Positions 1-7,814 of a stretch of DNA of 64,000 nt are shown one piece after another; the stretch's first letter is position 1; every line of letters starts with the position of its first letter. Under the pieces are notes generated by a model, which saw only the letters and a program-made list of their open reading frames with translations, searched no databases and was not told the origin of the DNA. Where the stretch lies: NCBI RefSeq assembly GCF_003347495.1, contig NZ_QCXY01000002.1:124001-188000 (forward strand), in the 5' to 3' direction. This stretch comes from Pleomorphovibrio marinus (GTDB taxonomy: Bacteria; Bacteroidota; Bacteroidia; Cytophagales; Cyclobacteriaceae). Both the position numbers and the translations under genes were made by a program.

Positions 1-32
1 ACCCAACCCTTGAAAAAGGAAGACTTTTCTTT

Positions 33-1229
33 ATGGAAAAAGATACGCTAGACCACCTGGATAGCATAGTACCCGGTTTATCCACGATTGAGCTTTCGGC
101 AGCTATTCCGGCAGGAAACGCCTCCTTTGTGGAGGTAAGCAGGGATACCGTATATTTCAAGCCTGACCTTAGGGACACTGAGGGGCATTGGTTTTATTGG
201 CATTTCAAGGCAAGCGCACAAAAGCAAAGCACCTGGTACTTTAAATGCATGGAGCCCAATACCCTTACCAACAAAGGAGCTGCTTTTAGCAAGGATGGAG
301 GAAGGTCTTGGCAGTGGATTCCCAAAGAGGATCATCTGGGGGAGGACCTTTTCCGGTTTCACTTCACAGTTCCTGGAGAATCCGTACAACTAAGTATGGG
401 AATGCCTTATACGGAAAGTGATTTGAATGCTTTTTTGGCAGGTTTTCAAAAGAATTACTTTTTGCGCCTGGAAACGCTTACCCATACCGCAAAGGGAAGG
501 TCAGTGGAAAAAATCCTTCTGTCGGATTTTTCCAAATCCCCAAAGGTGAAGGTTTTATTTACGGCAAGGGCTCATGCCTGTGAGATGATGAGCAATTATG
601 TGATGGAGGGGATGATCGAGGCGTTGTTGGGGCAATCCAAAACCTTGAAAAACCTATTGAAAAATGCAGAGATAATGATGATCCCATTTGTGGATAAGGA
701 TGGGGTAGAAGAGGGTGACCAAGGTAAAAACCGTAGGCCTAGGGATCACAATAGGGATTATGCGGGCGAAAGCATATATGCCAGTACGGCTGCCATCAGG
801 GAGCAGGTTCCAGAGTGGGTAGGTGATACCCCATGGATAGGAGTTGACTTGCATAACCCTTGGATCAAGGGGGAGAACAACGAGTGGATATATCTTGTAG
901 GCAATGCAAACCCAAATGTGGAAAAGGCACAAAAAGAACTTGTCGACATCCTGGTAAAGGAGATCCGGGGACCATTAAAATTTTCGAGGGAGGAGGGGTT
1001 TCTTCCATTCGGTACGGCATGGAATACCGGAACCAACTATGACCAAGGCGCATCCTTTGCCCAATGGGCTTCTCAATATGAAGGAAAAGGGCTACTGCTG
1101 ACCACTACCTTGGAGTTCCCCTACGCCCTCAATCACGGGCAGGTCATTACTGCCGCTACTGCAAGAGCCTTCGGTTCAGACCTGATACATGCATTGGCTT
1201 CCTTTCTTGCTCCTTATATCGAGAAATAA
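33..1229 (+). CDS. M14-family zinc carboxypeptidase-like protein, 5' end uncertain
   Basis: Zinc metallopeptidase of the M14 (carboxypeptidase A) fold. Residues ~15-140 form an N-terminal beta domain like that preceding M14 domains of the cytosolic carboxypeptidase group. The catalytic domain follows, with H181xxE184 (in AHACE) and H274 (in DLHNP) as zinc ligands and E361 (in TLEFP) as the likely general base. The usual substrate is the C-terminal residue of a peptide, but related Bacteroidetes proteins may act on other amide bonds, so substrate is unknown. The frame is open from the ATG at 33 back to the window edge and no signal peptide follows this ATG. The true start, possibly with an export signal, may therefore lie outside the window. 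The downstream lipoprotein gene is 58 bp away on the same strand. Fold assignment is solid, role is inferred. Confidence 0.72.
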   Translation: MEKDTLDHLDSIVPGLSTIELSAAIPAGNASFVEVSRDTVYFKPDLRDTEGHWFYWHFKASAQKQSTWYFKCMEPNTLTNKGAAFSKDGGRSWQWIPKEDHLGEDLFRFHFTVPGESVQLSMGMPYTESDLNAFLAGFQKNYFLRLETLTHTAKGRSVEKILLSDFSKSPKVKVLFTARAHACEMMSNYVMEGMIEALLGQSKTLKNLLKNAEIMMIPFVDKDGVEEGDQGKNRRPRDHNRDYAGESIYASTAAIREQVPEWVGDTPWIGVDLHNPWIKGENNEWIYLVGNANPNVEKAQKELVDILVKEIRGPLKFSREEGFLPFGTAWNTGTNYDQGASFAQWASQYEGKGLLLTTTLEFPYALNHGQVITAATARAFGSDLIHALASFLAPYIEK

Positions 1230-1287
1230 ATTTGTGTAAAGGAAAAAAAATAGGTTAGTTTAAGGGTTATTTAACCACTAAAGACCG

Positions 1288-1833
1288 ATGATAAAAAAAA
1301 TCACCCTTCTATTTCTTTGGGTACTTGTATCCTGTACTTCCACAAGCGATCCTGTTAGCAATCCGAAACAAGGATTTTTTGATCAATTGAGTTTACTTTG
1401 CGGCCAGTCATTTCCTGGATATATCGCTTTCCCGGAAGGCAGTGATGCTCAATTGCGGATGGAAATCCAAAGTTGCAACGATACCGAAATTCGCATTCCA
1501 TTTCAAATTGACGAGAATAAATCCAGAACATGGGTGATCCAAATTTCTGAAAAAGGGCTTTTGCTCAAGCATGACCACAGGAAAGAAGACGGAAGCTTAG
1601 ATGAGCGTACAGATTATGGGGGGTGGGCCCATGATGCAGGAAGTGTGGAGCAACAGTTTTTCCTCGCAGATGCCTACACGGGGAAGTTGATTCCAGAAGG
1701 AATAAGTAACCAGTGGTACATGCAGGTTAATAAAGAAAAAAAGGAGTTTGTGTACTATTTGGAAAGAGAGACCGGTCCCAGGTTCAAGGCTGTTTTTGAT
1801 TTAAGCCAGGCAGTTTGGGGAGAAAAACCCTAA
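1288..1833 (+). CDS. Hypothetical lipoprotein
   Basis: A 181-residue protein with a short SPII signal: basic MIKK, a hydrophobic stretch, then a lipobox ending at Cys16 (LVSC). It should be anchored in the outer or inner membrane. The mature part is mostly beta-strand-like with a charged middle (KHDHRKEDGSLDERTDYGGW). I recognise no named family. It is short and soluble, which would fit a small lipocalin-like or periplasmic accessory protein, but that is inference. Its stop overlaps the stop of truA on the other strand by 4 bp, so the two genes converge with no room for a terminator. Confidence 0.7.
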   Translation: MIKKITLLFLWVLVSCTSTSDPVSNPKQGFFDQLSLLCGQSFPGYIAFPEGSDAQLRMEIQSCNDTEIRIPFQIDENKSRTWVIQISEKGLLLKHDHRKEDGSLDERTDYGGWAHDAGSVEQQFFLADAYTGKLIPEGISNQWYMQVNKEKKEFVYYLERETGPRFKAVFDLSQAVWGEKP

Positions 1834-2621
1834 AAAAGATTTCCTTTAAACGTTAGATTTTCAAGTACCAGACCTTGCGCAGGAGCCTTGGGGCTAAGTG
1901 GGTGTTTTTCTAAATCTCCCAAAGCAGTCGCAATGTCATTAACCTTTAGCTCCCCCCAGCCAACCATCCATAAAGCATAAGCCATTCGGCGTATCTGGTG
2001 CATTAAAAACCCAGGCCCCTCTACCCTTAAAACGTAAACGGGGAAGTCTGCATTTGGGCACCATTTGGGGTACTCCTTTAGCACCTGAAACGTTGAGATT
2101 TCTCTCACAAAGTCGGTTATGTTTTTGCCCTGTGTGCAAAATCTCCTAAAGTCATGACGACCCTCAAATGACCTTGCGGCCTCTTTTAGGGAATCCATTT
2201 CTAAATGGAGACCTGCATAGGCCAAATAACCCATATAAAATGGATGGGGTTTTTCCCCAAAGGTGAAATAGTAGCCATATCTTTTCTTCTCCACATCCTG
2301 TATGATGTTGAAATTTTCGGGAGAGGTGGTGGCGTTTAGGAGTTTCACATCTGAGGGTAGGGATTTATTTGCCTTAGGAATGAACTCATTTATATCCAGC
2401 GGCTCTTTAGTATATAGGGCAAAGGCACCATCCAAACTGGAAACACCGCTATCTGTGCGGCTTGCCCCCAAAACGGCGAAGTCTGAATTCCCCAATGTGA
2501 ACCTTATTGCTCGCTCTAGCACGCCTTGAATAGTTTTCACCCCTTTCTGCACCTGCCACCCATGGTAACGTAGGCCTAGATACTGGATTCGAAAAAGGTA
2601 GCAATAGGGTCGGGATTTCAT
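1830..2621 (-). CDS. truA: tRNA pseudouridine synthase A
   Basis: Converts uridine to pseudouridine at positions 38-40 of the tRNA anticodon stem. The catalytic aspartate is D57 in the motif GASRTDSGV, the TruA version of the pseudouridine synthase RTD motif. The N-terminal strand (YLFRIQYLGLRYHGWQ) and the late LMHQIRRM motif are both typical. The length of 263 aa equals that of normal bacterial TruA. It lies 24 bp downstream of the MFS gene on the same strand and is probably read through from that operon. The gene converges with the lipoprotein gene, overlapping its stop. Family assignment is firm. Confidence 0.93.
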   Translation of the reverse strand: MKSRPYCYLFRIQYLGLRYHGWQVQKGVKTIQGVLERAIRFTLGNSDFAVLGASRTDSGVSSLDGAFALYTKEPLDINEFIPKANKSLPSDVKLLNATTSPENFNIIQDVEKKRYGYYFTFGEKPHPFYMGYLAYAGLHLEMDSLKEAARSFEGRHDFRRFCTQGKNITDFVREISTFQVLKEYPKWCPNADFPVYVLRVEGPGFLMHQIRRMAYALWMVGWGELKVNDIATALGDLEKHPLSPKAPAQGLVLENLTFKGNLF

Positions 2622-2645
2622 GAATCAGATGGTTTATGAGTGGTT

Positions 2646-3854
2646 TTAGTGGTCTTTTAAGTTCGGTAAACCCCAGGTTACCAATCCCAACAAAGGCAAA
2701 AAAGAACAAATCATAAAAACGAAATCTATACTGGTTTGATCAGCTAAACCTCCTAGCAATGCGGATCCAAGCCCCCCCATTCCAAATGCAAAACCAAAGA
2801 ACAAACCGGAAATCATTCCCACCTTTCCGGGCAGCAGTTCTTGGGCATATACCAGTATGGCCGAAAAAGCCGATGCCAGAATGACTCCGATAAGGATGGA
2901 AAGTATAACCACCCAAAATAGTCCCACGTGTGGAAGCAGCAATGTAAAAGGGGCAGCACCCAAGATGGAAAACCAGATCACATATTTCCTTCCATACTTA
3001 TCCCCCAATGGCCCACCAAGAAAGGTGCCCACCGCTATCGCGGCGAGGAAAATAAAAAGTAATACCTGAGACTGGGGAATGCTTACAGAGAATTTTTCAA
3101 TAACATAGAACGTGTAATAACTGGTCATGGAAGCCAGGTAGAAATATTTGGAAAATATCAACAGCAGTAAGATGGCTACTGCCAGATGTACTTTTCTTTT
3201 GGGAAGCAAAAGGGCTTGTTTGTCTGCGGCAGTACGCCGGGGCAAAGCTTTCATTTCCAATCGGTGTTTGTACCAGGCCCCCACACGGCCAAGTGCTATA
3301 ATGGCGATTAAGGCCCCTATTGCAAACCAACGAATATAAACTTGACCATGTGGCATTACAATAACTGCCACCAGCAATGGGCCTATGGCCGAACCAGCAT
3401 TTCCACCAATCTGAAAAATGGATTGGGCAAGACCCCTTCTTCCTCCAGCGGCAAAATAGGCCACTCTTGCCGATTCCGGGTGGAAGACAGAACTTCCCAT
3501 TCCCACCAGTCCTACGGCAAAAAGAATACTGGCATATCCCCCAGCCTGAGCCAGGAGAAGCAAACCCAAAAGTGAAAATCCCATGCCAATGGCCAAGGAG
3601 TAAGGTTGTGGGCGCTTGTCGGTTATGGTGCCCACTATTGGTTGTAGCAGGGATGCGGTACATTGAAAAGTAAGGGTGATAATGCCTATCTGGGTAAAGG
3701 TAAGGGTATAGTTTTCCCGAAGTAGTGGATAGACCGCAGGTATCACAGACTGTACCATGTCGTTCAGCAGGTGGGCAAAACTGATGGTAAAAAGTATGGG
3801 GTACACCGTGGCCTGTCTATCCAGGCTAATAGTACTGGTCTTGGTCTGACTCAT
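2646..3854 (-). CDS. MFS transporter, fosmidomycin-resistance (Fsr) type
   Basis: Twelve-helix inner-membrane carrier of the major facilitator superfamily. The N-terminus reads SFAHLLNDMVQSVIPAVYP, the hallmark of the Fsr/fosmidomycin-resistance branch, and the GSSVFHPESARVAYFAAGGRRG loop after helix 4 is also typical of that branch. The GxLGDKYGRK loop between the halves is present. Its ATG abuts the stop codon of uxuA with no gap, and uxuA itself overlaps the CE15 esterase gene. The operon context therefore argues that it carries a uronate or related sugar acid rather than exporting a drug. That substrate is inferred; no binding residue shows it. Confidence 0.85.
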   Translation of the reverse strand: MSQTKTSTISLDRQATVYPILFTISFAHLLNDMVQSVIPAVYPLLRENYTLTFTQIGIITLTFQCTASLLQPIVGTITDKRPQPYSLAIGMGFSLLGLLLLAQAGGYASILFAVGLVGMGSSVFHPESARVAYFAAGGRRGLAQSIFQIGGNAGSAIGPLLVAVIVMPHGQVYIRWFAIGALIAIIALGRVGAWYKHRLEMKALPRRTAADKQALLLPKRKVHLAVAILLLLIFSKYFYLASMTSYYTFYVIEKFSVSIPQSQVLLFIFLAAIAVGTFLGGPLGDKYGRKYVIWFSILGAAPFTLLLPHVGLFWVVILSILIGVILASAFSAILVYAQELLPGKVGMISGLFFGFAFGMGGLGSALLGGLADQTSIDFVFMICSFLPLLGLVTWGLPNLKDH

Positions 3855-4994
3855 TTATATGCTTTGTTTTTGCACCCCTTCCATCAATCCACGCATATAC
3901 CCAATGGCAAAGAGGGTACCAATGGTACTGTAGCCAGGTTTTTCATTGCTGTCCCCTGCCATGGTGGGCACATGGTCGGGTCGAATGGGACCCTTAAACC
4001 CGATATCATAATAACATTTCATGGCCTCAAACATATCTGTTTTACCATCATCGTGAAAAGTCTCTTCGAAATTGGTGTTATGACCTTTCACATCCCTAAA
4101 ATGCACAAAGTGAATGGTTTCCCGCTTTCCAAAATATCGGATGGCCTCAGGAATATCCTCCCCCTCTCCCTCTTTTCCCATGGAGGCAAAACTCCCCTGG
4201 CAAAAGGTAATCCCGTTACTTGGACTTGGATACAGGTCTATCAATTTTTTAAAAGCCGCTACGGAATTCATGATTCTGGGTATGCCTCGTAGGCCGTCTA
4301 CAGGAGGGTCATCCGGGTGAAGGGCGAGTTTCACCCCATATTTTTCAGCCTCAGGAACCACCGCATTTAGAAAATAGTCCAAGTTTTGCCACATCAACTC
4401 ATGCGTCAGCTCTCCATATTCGGTGATCTTTTCCTGATTTTCAATGTCCTCTATATCAAATGCACTTACCAATGCACCTCCCCTACTAGGACGGTCCATA
4501 GTGGTTCTTGCCCAATTAATTACCGGCATCCAGTTGTAGCATATAATGTGGATGTCTTCTTCAGATAGGTTTTTCATCAGGGTAATGAAGTTTTCGATTT
4601 CTTCATCCCTGCCGTCTAAGCCTAGCTTGGTCTGGGTGCCAAGACTGGGAGGCCCCTCAATCACTTTTAGCGATAACCCCTCTTTTTCCCATGCCGCCTT
4701 TACCCCCCTTATCACTGCCTTTTCCCATGGTTTTGTACCTTTTAGCCCAGCCATGGTCGGATTGATGCCCCCTACCGCTCCCAGCACGTCCATCTGCCGG
4801 GCAAGTGCGGTCTTCCTAGGTTCTACACCCCAAAAGTAAGCAAGACACATCTCCATTCCCAAGTCTCTTTCGAAAGTTGGGTTTCTTTTGGGAGTAGTGT
4901 AGGTTTGGTTGGCAAGTATGTTTTGACCAGCCAGGGAAAAAGCAGCAAGGGATGCACTTTTTTTGATAAACTTCCTTCGTTGATTTTTCATCAT
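3855..4994 (-). CDS. uxuA: Mannonate dehydratase with Tat-type signal
   Basis: Dehydrates D-mannonate to 2-keto-3-deoxy-D-gluconate in glucuronate catabolism. UxuA signatures include a TIM-barrel opening GMEMCLAYFWG, YNWMPVINWARTT, KLALHPDDPPV and FVHFRDVKGH. I choose the ATG at 4994 (379 aa). It overlaps the stop of the upstream esterase gene as ATGA, is preceded by AGAGGAA, and gives a clean N-terminus MMKNQRRKFIKKSASLAAF. A start 45 bp further upstream would put 15 unlikely residues ahead of it. The twin-arginine RRKFIKK followed by a hydrophobic stretch is a Tat export signal, which is unexpected for an enzyme usually drawn as cytoplasmic. It is the middle gene of the CE15-uxuA-MFS operon. 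Confidence 0.9.
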   Translation of the reverse strand: MMKNQRRKFIKKSASLAAFSLAGQNILANQTYTTPKRNPTFERDLGMEMCLAYFWGVEPRKTALARQMDVLGAVGGINPTMAGLKGTKPWEKAVIRGVKAAWEKEGLSLKVIEGPPSLGTQTKLGLDGRDEEIENFITLMKNLSEEDIHIICYNWMPVINWARTTMDRPSRGGALVSAFDIEDIENQEKITEYGELTHELMWQNLDYFLNAVVPEAEKYGVKLALHPDDPPVDGLRGIPRIMNSVAAFKKLIDLYPSPSNGITFCQGSFASMGKEGEGEDIPEAIRYFGKRETIHFVHFRDVKGHNTNFEETFHDDGKTDMFEAMKCYYDIGFKGPIRPDHVPTMAGDSNEKPGYSTIGTLFAIGYMRGLMEGVQKQSI

Positions 4995-6196
4995 TTCCTC
5001 TGATAAAGTTGATCTGCAAAATCCATAAAACGTTCCCAATCGTAAAGCTCCAAATTATGCTTCCCTTCCCTGATATGATGTCCTACATTGGGCTTATGCA
5101 AGGGAACTTCCACCTCGGGCAGGCGATCCGGCAAGTTTATGGGGATGCCATAAATTTCATGATATACCCTGCTTCCCAATTTCAAGGAAAGAAACTCCCC
5201 TTTTGGGTCCGCCCATTGGTCTTCGGAGGCACTGGCCACATATATGGCCCTTGGGGCAATGCTGGCAATCAGTAAATGCTGGTCTATAGGCAGGGCATCC
5301 TCATTGTCGTTGAAATGGTTAAAATTATCTGTAAACCAGTAAGGGAAATTGGTATTGATCCGTTTTATGGTTTCCCCAAATTTTCTTCTGGATAGCGCTG
5401 CTCCTCCACAGCCCGAGTCATTGCTTACGGTGATGGCCCAGCGGGTGTCTTGAGCCCCTGTCCATAGGCTGGCTTTGCCTCCCCTGGAATGTCCCACCAC
5501 TGCGGCTTTGCTGGCATCTATGTCCTTGTCGCGTTCGAAATAGTCCATGGCACGCATGGCTCCCCAGGCCCAGGCCCCCAGCCCCCGCATCCCATCTTCC
5601 ATCTGCAGTTGTTCGGGGTACAGAGTCTCCAAAATGTCCTCGGTAAAGGTATCCTTGCTGTCATCGGACACATCCATTACATGAAAGGCCGCTGCCGCAT
5701 AACCCCTTTCCACCATCTCCTCTGCCGGCCAAAAATCAATTTTCGATTCCCGGGTAGGGTCTATGTTTTCGGGGTCCCTGTGGGTGATCAGTAGAAATAC
5801 GGGAGCCGGTTTGTCCTTCTTTTGGGGGACGAAAAGCAGGAGGCGCATAGTTATTGCCTTTCCGTTTCTTTCCACCCTGATATCCACTTCCTTCAGATGG
5901 GCATTGCCGCCCATGGCTTGGGTGTCCTCATTGACCAAGGAAAAAGTAATTTGGTCAAAATCCTTTGGCAGTTGGCCATATACATGTTTTTCAAATAGCT
6001 TTACCAATTCGGGTCTCCTCAAGTGCTCCCATTGTTGAGGGGTACGTATTAACTTGCCATTTTGGGATACAAAGGGATCCGGAAGCGAATACTGAGGGAC
6101 TTTGGATTCGTCATAATTGAATTCTTCCTGCCCATAGAGGGCAAAAAGAGAACTTAACAGCAGTAAAAGGAAGGTGATTTGGGCGGTGTTGTACAT
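4991..6196 (-). CDS. Carbohydrate esterase CE15, glucuronoyl esterase-like
   Basis: Secreted alpha/beta hydrolase that in CE15 cleaves the ester between 4-O-methyl-glucuronate on xylan and lignin alcohols. The start at 6196 (402 codons) gives a signal peptide (MYNTAQITFLLLLLSSLFALYGQ); an upstream in-frame ATG at 6286 would add 30 residues ahead of it and is unlikely. The nucleophile lies in GHSRGGK (Ser about residue 238). The CE15-type acid region ASEDQWADP and a histidine in GHHIREGKH complete the triad. Length fits the bacterial family. It overlaps uxuA by 4 bp, tying release of glucuronate to its catabolism. CE15 is my best call; the related acetyl xylan esterases normally lack the Arg-Gly-Gly-Lys after the nucleophile. 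Confidence 0.83.
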   Translation of the reverse strand: MYNTAQITFLLLLLSSLFALYGQEEFNYDESKVPQYSLPDPFVSQNGKLIRTPQQWEHLRRPELVKLFEKHVYGQLPKDFDQITFSLVNEDTQAMGGNAHLKEVDIRVERNGKAITMRLLLFVPQKKDKPAPVFLLITHRDPENIDPTRESKIDFWPAEEMVERGYAAAAFHVMDVSDDSKDTFTEDILETLYPEQLQMEDGMRGLGAWAWGAMRAMDYFERDKDIDASKAAVVGHSRGGKASLWTGAQDTRWAITVSNDSGCGGAALSRRKFGETIKRINTNFPYWFTDNFNHFNDNEDALPIDQHLLIASIAPRAIYVASASEDQWADPKGEFLSLKLGSRVYHEIYGIPINLPDRLPEVEVPLHKPNVGHHIREGKHNLELYDWERFMDFADQLYQRK

Positions 6197-6435
6197 GTTA
6201 ATTTCTAAAAGGTGGTTTGAATTGAACACCTCAAATGTAAAAAATTTTTGCCAAGCTAGGTGAGATATGGATAGAATAGCGTGCATTGAGATTACAACAA
6301 AGCGCTATTGGTGCAATTAACCTTCTGATAATGGTATTCTACACTCCAAGTAGGGGATGGGTTAGGACTTTTTTCATGTCAAACAAATTAATATCGTATC
6401 ACCACAAATGAGGACATCAGATTAGGTTTGGTTTT
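6197..6435. other. Gene-free stretch upstream of the CE15 operon
   Basis: Between the esterase start and the hairpin repeats there is no credible reading frame. The AT-rich 6200-6390 part should hold the promoter of the CE15-uxuA-MFS operon, but no convincing -33/-7 pair could be picked by eye. Confidence 0.4.
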
Positions 6436-6585
6436 GGCCATTGGAAATGGCCTTTTCGGGCGTTCGTTTCTTTGAGAAAGAGTGGATAAAAAGGTGTAGT
6501 GGATACTACACCTAGCGGGGCCATTGCAAATGGCATTTTGGGGATATTTTTTCTGTGAAATGGTGCGGATAGCAAGGCGTGGTGG
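6436..6585. repeat. Imperfect 83-bp tandem repeat with perfect hairpins
   Basis: Two units begin at 6436 and 6519 and stay recognisably similar for about 67 bp. Each opens with a short palindrome: GGCCATT/AATGGCC around a 3-nt loop at 6436-6452, and GCCATT/AATGGC at 6520-6534. Unit one also holds an 8-bp perfect stem, GGTGTAGT/ACTACACC, with a 4-nt loop at 6493-6512. No coding frame crosses the block. It resembles an intergenic palindromic repeat rather than a terminator, because no T-run follows the stems. Confidence 0.6.
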
Positions 6586-6639
6586 GGTATTTTTGAATTG
6601 GGCACGATGGTATAAATAAACAGCTATGACCATTAATTT

Positions 6640-7170
6640 TTATTCGCATTTAATCTTGTCAATATTAAACATTTCGTTCATCTCATGGTAAAACCTATCC
6701 ATTAACTTTTGATATTCGGATGTAAGCATTGCCATGTTATTGGAATCTTTCGCATTTGCGAGCTTGATCAATAGTTGTGATTGCTCCCAAAATAGTTGAT
6801 GAAATTTGACGGTGATCACGTATTTGTTTACAGTTAATGTTTCAAGAACCTCAGTTAGTGGGACTATATCGCTATTAACAATAAACCCATCAATTTTTTG
6901 TCCGGACTTAATGCGGTTAAGATTTGTGGCAATGGATCCTAATTTTGTTTGGATTTCCTTGATCAACGTATACCGGTCAATCAGCACTCTTTCCTCAAAA
7001 CTTGAACGTCTCTCTAGCTTGAGTTCTACCTCTTTCTTATACTTATCAAACTGATGATTTATTGCTTTTTCTGTAACTTGTTTGATGATATAAATCAGTG
7101 ATGCACCAAGTGCAATCAAAAGAATAATTGGGGGAGAGTAGGTGGAAACCCAATTTAAAATATCTTCCAT
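6640..7170 (-). CDS. Membrane-anchored hypothetical protein
   Basis: 176-residue protein starting with MEDILNW. I use the ATG at 7170 because it lies 2 bp after the stop of the upstream gene and gives one clean N-terminal transmembrane helix (PPIILLIALGASLIYIIKQV). An earlier in-frame start at 7236 would only extend into the neighbour. After the helix come a charged, probably coiled-coil region (EKAINHQFDKYKKEVELKLERR) and a mostly helical cytoplasmic domain. No family recognised. It is probably cotranscribed with the DinB/YfiT-type gene. A role in anchoring or signalling would be speculation. Confidence 0.6.
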   Translation of the reverse strand: MEDILNWVSTYSPPIILLIALGASLIYIIKQVTEKAINHQFDKYKKEVELKLERRSSFEERVLIDRYTLIKEIQTKLGSIATNLNRIKSGQKIDGFIVNSDIVPLTEVLETLTVNKYVITVKFHQLFWEQSQLLIKLANAKDSNNMAMLTSEYQKLMDRFYHEMNEMFNIDKIKCE

Positions 7171-7172
7171 AT

Positions 7173-7709
7173 TTAATTCCAATGACTGCGTTTTTTCAAT
7201 GTTGTAATATGAGCAAGGTGATGGTTGCAATGCCAAGCATACAAGCCAATAGTTTCATCTACCCGAAGGATTTGGCCATTTTCGGGATGGACGAATGATC
7301 TGCCGTATTCATTTTCATTCAAATTATGTAGCAAAACTGTCCACCTCTCGTGAATTCCTTCCAATATTTTTAAGGATGGCTCAATGGGCATATCCTTAGC
7401 ATCGGACAGTTCTGCCCACCGCTTCTCATCATAGGGTTTGATGATGGGTTGATCTTCGGTAAGGGATAGTTTTAAGCGTGTCAAGCTGTTCATATGGCTA
7501 TCTGCACAATGATGGATTACCTGCCTGATCCTCCATCCCCCGGGTCTGTACGGGGTGTCAAGTTGTTCATTGGTTAACAGTTTCACCTCGTTTTTTAGGC
7601 GTTCAGGGAAGGATGAAATATCCTGGATCCATTTTAATAAGTGGTTCCTAGAAATGATCGTTGGTTTCTCAAACTTTCCAATTGGATACTTTAATGCTTC
7701 TATGGTCAT
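7173..7709 (-). CDS. DinB-superfamily YfiT-type metal-dependent transferase/hydrolase
   Basis: 178-residue four-helix protein of the DinB/YfiT family. In firmicutes these bind a divalent metal and act as thiol (bacillithiol) transferases or hydrolases. The expected metal-binding histidines are present: one in the early HHCADSH segment and two in the C-terminal WHCNHHLAH segment. PYRPGGWRIRQVIHH is a good family signature. Length is normal. The thiol cofactor used in this organism cannot be read from the sequence. The gene lies between the SLC13 carrier (105 bp upstream) and the membrane protein that starts 2 bp after its stop. Confidence 0.84.
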   Translation of the reverse strand: MTIEALKYPIGKFEKPTIISRNHLLKWIQDISSFPERLKNEVKLLTNEQLDTPYRPGGWRIRQVIHHCADSHMNSLTRLKLSLTEDQPIIKPYDEKRWAELSDAKDMPIEPSLKILEGIHERWTVLLHNLNENEYGRSFVHPENGQILRVDETIGLYAWHCNHHLAHITTLKKRSHWN

Positions 7710-7814
7710 ACCAGTAGTTGTTGGCCCCCATCCTTTTTTCCTGCCTGAATATAATTTAGATTCTCTGCCGTTCCAAGGGGTGAACGGCCAGTTTCTAAAT
7801 TTCCATTGTTATTT

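Noticed and set aside
1830-1833. Overlap of the lipoprotein and truA stops as a sequencing error
   Set aside because: Both proteins have natural C-termini, and tail-to-tail 4-bp overlaps are common.
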